NCBI GenBank assembly: GCA_016181985.1
Contig: JACOYG010000029.1
Span: 1 to 9,513, forward strand
From: Candidatus Nealsoniibacteriota bacterium
Lineage (GTDB): Bacteria; Patescibacteriota; Minisyncoccia; Minisyncoccales; MHMH01
Length of the DNA stretch: 9,513 nucleotides
Direction: 5' to 3'
The first letter of the stretch is position 1, and every line of letters starts with the position of its first letter. Both the position numbers and the translations under genes were made by a program. The notes under the pieces are model-generated. The model made no database searches. It was given only the letters and a program-made list of their open reading frames with translations, and was not told the DNA's origin. This document shows, one piece after another, positions 6,240 through 9,513 of the stretch.

Positions 6240-7420
6240 ATTATTTTTTTAATCTCTGAAATAATTTTACCATCTGACACGCGTAAATCAAGGTCTTGGC
6301 CTATTTTAATATCGCCGGTCTTTCTCACAACCCTGTTGCCGGCCATGGCTATGCTGTAACCAAGTTTCAACTGCCTTTCGGGATTGTTAAGAAAAATAAC
6401 TTTTTCCGATTGGACTAATCTTTCACTAAGCGCCGACAATAGAGACTTAAATCCCGCAAAAGACCTGTCTAAATAATTATTTAAATCAATTTTAGCGCTG
6501 GATATGGCATTTTTAAAATTCTGCAAAGAAATCCTAAGCTTATTTTCTATCGTTTTGTAGTTTTCGAAAATTTCCTCGTAACTGCCGATAATGCTTCTCT
6601 CGTATCTTTCCAGCAATAAAAGCGCTTCTTCCCATGATTGATTAAGATAGTTTGCCGCAGCCGTTGGCGTGGAAACAGAAACATCGGCGGCAAAGGTTAT
6701 TAAAGGCTCGTCTTTGTGATGGCCGACTCCCGCGATCACTGGAACCTTGAAATTAGCCACTTCCCTGACCAGCACTTCATTATTAAACGGCATCAATGAT
6801 TCAAATGATCCGCCTCCTCTGATTATCACCAAAACATCAATATTTTTATTTTTGAATGTTCTAATGGATGACAAAAGATCGCCTACCGCCTCTTGCCCCT
6901 CAACTCTCGAATCGATCATTTTAATCTTAAAACCGAATTTTCCGACATTATTGAGAAAATCAGCCAAAACCGCTCCCTGCCTCGAAGTAATCACTCCGAT
7001 ATTTTGGGGATATTTGGGAATGGGCCTTTTTCTTTCTTCGGCAAAAATACCCTCATCGGTAAGTTTTTTCTTTAATTCATCGTATTGCTTTTTCAGTTCG
7101 CCTTCGCCGGCCAATTCAATGCTTTCGGCTATAAAAGAAAGTTTGCCGAGAGGAGCGTAAATTTCCGGATATCCCGACGCCAAAATCTTCATGCCCGTTT
7201 CCAGTCTTATGCCGTAAATATTATATCTTGTCTTCCAGATTATGCAGTTGATTACCGCCCCGTCCTTCTCGTCTTTTAAAGAAAAATAAACATGCCCCAA
7301 AGAGCTGATTTTTATCTCGGTAACCTCGCCTATAATTTTGGCTTTGGAGCTTTTTAACCCGATATTAAGCAAATAGATAAACTCCGAAACCGAAAATATT
7401 TTATTCTCGAAAGATTCCAT
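6236..7420 (-). CDS. xseA: Exonuclease VII large subunit
   Basis: A 394-residue catalytic subunit of exonuclease VII, which degrades single-stranded DNA from both ends into oligonucleotides. An OB-fold nucleic-acid-binding domain (about 8-105) precedes the catalytic domain. Residues equivalent to the E. coli essential set (D155, R205, H238, D241) are visible as D154 in VLADF, R201 in IIRGGGSFESL, H234 and D237 in GHHKDEP. STPTAAA (250-256) follows, then a long charged coiled coil (about 262-350) that should bind XseB. The loop reads GHHKD instead of the common GHETD. The TGA stop is followed at once by an in-frame TAA. The gene starts 6 bp after the RhuM-like gene without a good ribosome binding site. 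Confidence 0.97.
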   Translation of the reverse strand: MESFENKIFSVSEFIYLLNIGLKSSKAKIIGEVTEIKISSLGHVYFSLKDEKDGAVINCIIWKTRYNIYGIRLETGMKILASGYPEIYAPLGKLSFIAESIELAGEGELKKQYDELKKKLTDEGIFAEERKRPIPKYPQNIGVITSRQGAVLADFLNNVGKFGFKIKMIDSRVEGQEAVGDLLSSIRTFKNKNIDVLVIIRGGGSFESLMPFNNEVLVREVANFKVPVIAGVGHHKDEPLITFAADVSVSTPTAAANYLNQSWEEALLLLERYERSIIGSYEEIFENYKTIENKLRISLQNFKNAISSAKIDLNNYLDRSFAGFKSLLSALSERLVQSEKVIFLNNPERQLKLGYSIAMAGNRVVRKTGDIKIGQDLDLRVSDGKIISEIKKII

Positions 7421-7426
7421 ATTCAG

Positions 7427-8344
7427 TTAACTTAAAATATTAGTGATTATTCTTATCATTGTTTCTTTTTCCCCTGGATTACTAACGGCAATAAGAATGG
7501 CTAATGATCCAATCCGCTTGTTGCCGTCAGCAAATGGATGGTCTTTGATTATAAAATATAAAAGATGCGCGGCTTTTTCTTCTAGTGAAGAATACAACTC
7601 TTTACCACCGAACGTTTGACGAATATTGCCTAAAATCCCCTTAAATTTTTCTTCATATTCCTGACCGAAAAGGTCTCCAGCTTCTTTTTTCGCGGAAAGC
7701 TCCTTTTTAAGCTCTGCGACAATCCGTACCGATTCCTCGTACAATAAAATAAACTTGCCTCTTCCAGCGCGCGATAATCGCAGTTTTTCCGTATCATATT
7801 GTTCAAGGAGGGTAAAAGTTTTTGAATAATTTTCTAACAAACTTAAAATTTCGCGCTCTTGCCCAGCTAAAAGCTCATATTCTGATTTTTCTTTCAAAAA
7901 TGAAATAGCTTCTTGTAATTTCTGAAATTTATCGCGAGCTTCCAAAAGCCGTTTTTCGTTTGCGGCATAGCCCTGAGTAAGATACTGCTTTAAAATTTTG
8001 CTTGCCCAAATTCTGAACCTTACGCCATTTTGTGATTTAATCCTATAACCGACTGAAATAATCGCGTCCAGATTGTAATAATCCACTTGGTAAATTTTCC
8101 CATCTGCGGCAGTTGTTGCAAATTTTGCAACAACTGAATTTTTATTCAGTTCTTTTTCTTGAAAAATATTCTTGATATGGCGGGAAATTACAGATTTATC
8201 CCTGTTAAATAAAAAGGCCATTTGGTCCAAAGACAACCAAACAGTTTCTTTTTTTAACTTAACTTTTAACTCAACTTCGTTTTTAGTGGTTCTATAAATG
8301 ACAATTTCTCCTTTTTGAATTTCTGGTTTTAAATTTTTCTTCAT
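7427..8344 (-). CDS. RhuM-Fic/Doc fusion protein with apparent internal deletion
   Basis: A 305-residue two-part protein. Residues 12-135 match the RhuM family (named after a Salmonella SPI-3 gene): an HTH-like run WLSLDQMAFLFNRDKSVISR (36-55), then YYNLDAIISVGYRIKS and FRIWASKILKQYL. A helical linker (about 135-225) leads to a Fic/Doc domain with the motif HPFADGNKR (269-277). Lys at 276, where AMP-transferring Fic enzymes have Gly, is the Doc-type form; Doc phosphorylates EF-Tu. In homologues I remember, KRI is followed by about 30 residues of helix and loop before a final ALxLLIAESNPxEKxxMI segment. Here GS (279-280) joins LAILIAVSNPGEKETMI directly, so that part seems deleted in frame at about 7504/7505. 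No antitoxin-like small gene adjoins. Likely horizontally mobile family; target unknown. Confidence 0.85.
   Translation of the reverse strand: MKKNLKPEIQKGEIVIYRTTKNEVELKVKLKKETVWLSLDQMAFLFNRDKSVISRHIKNIFQEKELNKNSVVAKFATTAADGKIYQVDYYNLDAIISVGYRIKSQNGVRFRIWASKILKQYLTQGYAANEKRLLEARDKFQKLQEAISFLKEKSEYELLAGQEREILSLLENYSKTFTLLEQYDTEKLRLSRAGRGKFILLYEESVRIVAELKKELSAKKEAGDLFGQEYEEKFKGILGNIRQTFGGKELYSSLEEKAAHLLYFIIKDHPFADGNKRIGSLAILIAVSNPGEKETMIRIITNILS
8110..8151. repeat. Perfect 27-bp palindrome with an overlapping alternative hairpin
   Basis: Arms 8110-8122 and 8124-8136 are perfect 13-bp inverted repeats around one base. The right arm extends into 8132-8139, which is also the perfect complement of 8144-8151 (8 bp, 4-nt loop). 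The two hairpins share 8132-8136 and cannot both form. Located in the RhuM gene, over codons for residues about 65-79 (NSVVAKFATTA). Not followed by a T tract on the minus strand, so not a terminator. Confidence 0.85.
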
Positions 8345-8358
8345 AATCTTATTATTAC

Positions 8359-8730
8359 TTAATTTCCATATTTTTTACGTAATTTTTCGTAATCGGTTCT
8401 AACTTCTTCTCGAACTTCTTCAAATGCTATTTTGTCGTTAAAATCGCGCTCTATTTTTGATGATATCACTTTTGCAATATCTTTATCGGACTTTTCGATT
8501 ATTGTTTCAACCATATGCTTATAGAAATCGTTTTTTAGATGGACGACGGCGTCAGCGGCGGCCGCAGCCATGTCTTTATTGGCTCCGTACCTATCGGCCA
8601 GCTTTTTAGCCACATCAGCTACCTGAAAAATATGGTTCTTATGCAACCAATCGGCCCAGTCTGCCCGGCCATCTTTTTTAGCTTGATATAATTTATCTAC
8701 TTTATTTTTTAATTGTTTAATGCGATTCAT
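8359..8730 (-). CDS. Short HD-family protein lacking the central HD dyad
   Basis: A 123-residue protein using the ATG at 8728-8730; an upstream in-frame ATG would add 15 residues of unrelated sequence reading through the MFS tail. The N-terminal part RADWADWLHKNHIFQVAD (22-39) and the C-terminal part IERDFNDKIAFEEVREEV (93-110) match the two ends of a Patescibacteria HD-domain phosphohydrolase that I remember as roughly 190 residues. The first HD-fold metal ligand is H33 and the last Asp is probably D60, but the middle, including the HD pair, is missing: DMAAAAADAVVHLKNDFY joins the two flanks directly (about 8551-8570). The product is therefore probably inactive as a phosphohydrolase. The start overlaps the MFS stop by 14 bp with no clear Shine-Dalgarno; the RhuM-like gene follows after 14 bp. 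Family assignment rests on memory, not a search. Confidence 0.65.
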   Translation of the reverse strand: MNRIKQLKNKVDKLYQAKKDGRADWADWLHKNHIFQVADVAKKLADRYGANKDMAAAAADAVVHLKNDFYKHMVETIIEKSDKDIAKVISSKIERDFNDKIAFEEVREEVRTDYEKLRKKYGN

Positions 8731-9513
8731 TTTGATGCGCCGGTTCTTTGATAAAAGCCAGCAAGAAAACGGCAATAAGCGTTAATGACAAAGAAAAATA
8801 AAATGGAGCTTCGGGATCTATTTTATCCCAAAGAATGCCGGCGATTAAAGAAGACGGCAAAGCGAAAAGACCGATTATCATGCGAAAGCCACCCATGGCG
8901 CTGCCCACAAGCTCTTTGGGAGCTAACTCTCCGACCAAAGCTCTCTGAACCGGGTCAACCGAAGCCAAGTGCAGCCCATAGAATATAAAAGCGACAATAA
9001 TTCCCCAGTAACTCTTAAAAATAAGAAAAATCAAGGAAACGGCGATCCAAAAAATAAAAGACAAATAAAGAACCTTTTTTCTGCCCAGCTTATCGGAAAG
9101 CTTTCCGAATGGCAAAGAAAAAACAGCCGCTACCACCGTAAACAGCAAATATAAAACCGGCACGAAACTGATTTGAAATCCGAAATTTTTTGCAAAAATC
9201 AATAAGAATGAATAACTGAACGACCCGAGAGAAAATAAAGCCGTAAGTAAGGTATATAATTTTAAATTTGGGCTAAAATCACTTAACCTTATTCCTTTAA
9301 AAATTTTAGTCCTGTCCGACTTAGCTTCTTTAACCATTAAAAAAACCAAAATTACCGCTATCAAAGAGGGCACGGCCGCCACTAAAAATAAATTTCTGTA
9401 TCCTAATGCGCCCAAAAGAAAAATCGCCGCCAAAATACCGGCTACCGCGCCAAAATTATCCATCATTCTTAAAATGCCGAAATTTTTCCCGCGCTCTTTT
9501 CCGTCGCTGATTT
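8717..9513 (-). CDS. MFS transporter, C-terminal two thirds (runs off the window)
   Basis: The frame is open to the window edge, so the first ATG seen at 9464-9466 is internal: upstream codons read ERGKNFGILR before MMDNFGAVAG, the MFS loop where 'RGRAFGxxRxxDxxGA' is usual. At least 265 residues are present. About eight hydrophobic segments are visible, and a motif-A repeat, GKLSDKLGRKKVL, marks the loop between the first two helices of the C-terminal half. The ending IKEPAHQNESH is a normal cytoplasmic tail. MFS proteins drive solute export or uptake across the inner membrane; the substrate cannot be told. The two-half fold argues for a drug or metabolite exporter-like member, only as a guess. 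Its stop overlaps the start of the HD-like gene. Confidence 0.9.
   Translation of the reverse strand, partial: ISDGKERGKNFGILRMMDNFGAVAGILAAIFLLGALGYRNLFLVAAVPSLIAVILVFLMVKEAKSDRTKIFKGIRLSDFSPNLKLYTLLTALFSLGSFSYSFLLIFAKNFGFQISFVPVLYLLFTVVAAVFSLPFGKLSDKLGRKKVLYLSFIFWIAVSLIFLIFKSYWGIIVAFIFYGLHLASVDPVQRALVGELAPKELVGSAMGGFRMIIGLFALPSSLIAGILWDKIDPEAPFYFSLSLTLIAVFLLAFIKEPAHQNESH

Noticed and set aside
6747..7160. 137-codon plus-strand open frame opposite xseA
   Set aside because: It lies fully antisense to the conserved catalytic region of xseA, has no family resemblance and no ribosome binding context; it is a shadow of the real gene.
8731..8775. Upstream ATG adding 15 residues to the HD-like protein
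   Set aside because: The extra residues read through the MFS tail in another frame and do not resemble the family N-terminus, which begins at MNRIKQLK.
9464..9466. ATG as the true start of the MFS gene
   Set aside because: The frame is open to the window edge and the upstream codons continue a recognisable MFS loop, so this Met is internal.
1..9513. CRISPR array, tRNA, insertion sequence or phage attachment site
   Set aside because: No spaced direct repeats, no cloverleaf-like segments, no transposase frame and no flanking duplications were seen.

Overview
The window is a compact stretch of bacterial chromosome, AT-rich (about 40% GC by eye), with thirteen genes all on the minus strand. Transcription runs from high to low coordinates. 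Gaps are 2-30 bp or absent, many genes overlap, and no gene-free stretch exceeds 90 bp. The mix of single-domain housekeeping proteins and small soluble proteins, the minimal spacing, and close resemblance to recalled Parcubacteria-type proteins (cupin, HD protein, GreA) suggest a Candidate Phyla Radiation (Patescibacteria) genome, probably from a metagenome. This is inference from style and remembered sequences. No gene carries an in-frame TGA, so the UGA=Gly code of Gracilibacteria/Absconditabacteria is unlikely.

Layout in transcription order. (1) 9513-7427, accessory block: the C-terminal two thirds of an MFS transporter running off the window edge, a short HD-family protein that appears to have lost its central HD dyad, and a RhuM-Fic/Doc protein that appears to lack about 30 residues just after its Fic motif. 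Both suspected deletions are in frame. The RhuM gene also holds a perfect 27-bp palindrome that shares an arm with a second hairpin. (2) 7420-5353, nucleic-acid maintenance: xseA and xseB (both exonuclease VII subunits, joined by an ATGA overlap) and an RluA-family pseudouridine synthase. (3) 5323-2841: a membrane-anchored FKBP prolyl isomerase, the transcript-cleavage factor GreA, an unrecognised protein that reads like a xylose-isomerase-type TIM barrel, and an MsrB-MsrA fusion that repairs methionine sulfoxide. (4) 2755-50: a well-formed sigma-70-like promoter, a cupin protein, the ATPase YchF, an HI0933-type flavoprotein, then a strong intrinsic terminator directly after the last stop codon. 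This last block is the best-bounded transcription unit in the window.

Most genes are ordinary housekeeping functions (DNA repair, rRNA modification, transcription fidelity, oxidative-damage repair, translation). The most noteworthy signals are the two side-by-side in-frame deletions in the accessory block, the alternative-hairpin palindrome inside the RhuM gene, and the unassigned TIM-barrel candidate overlapped by the Msr fusion. I found no tRNA, rRNA, CRISPR array, insertion sequence, att site or origin.
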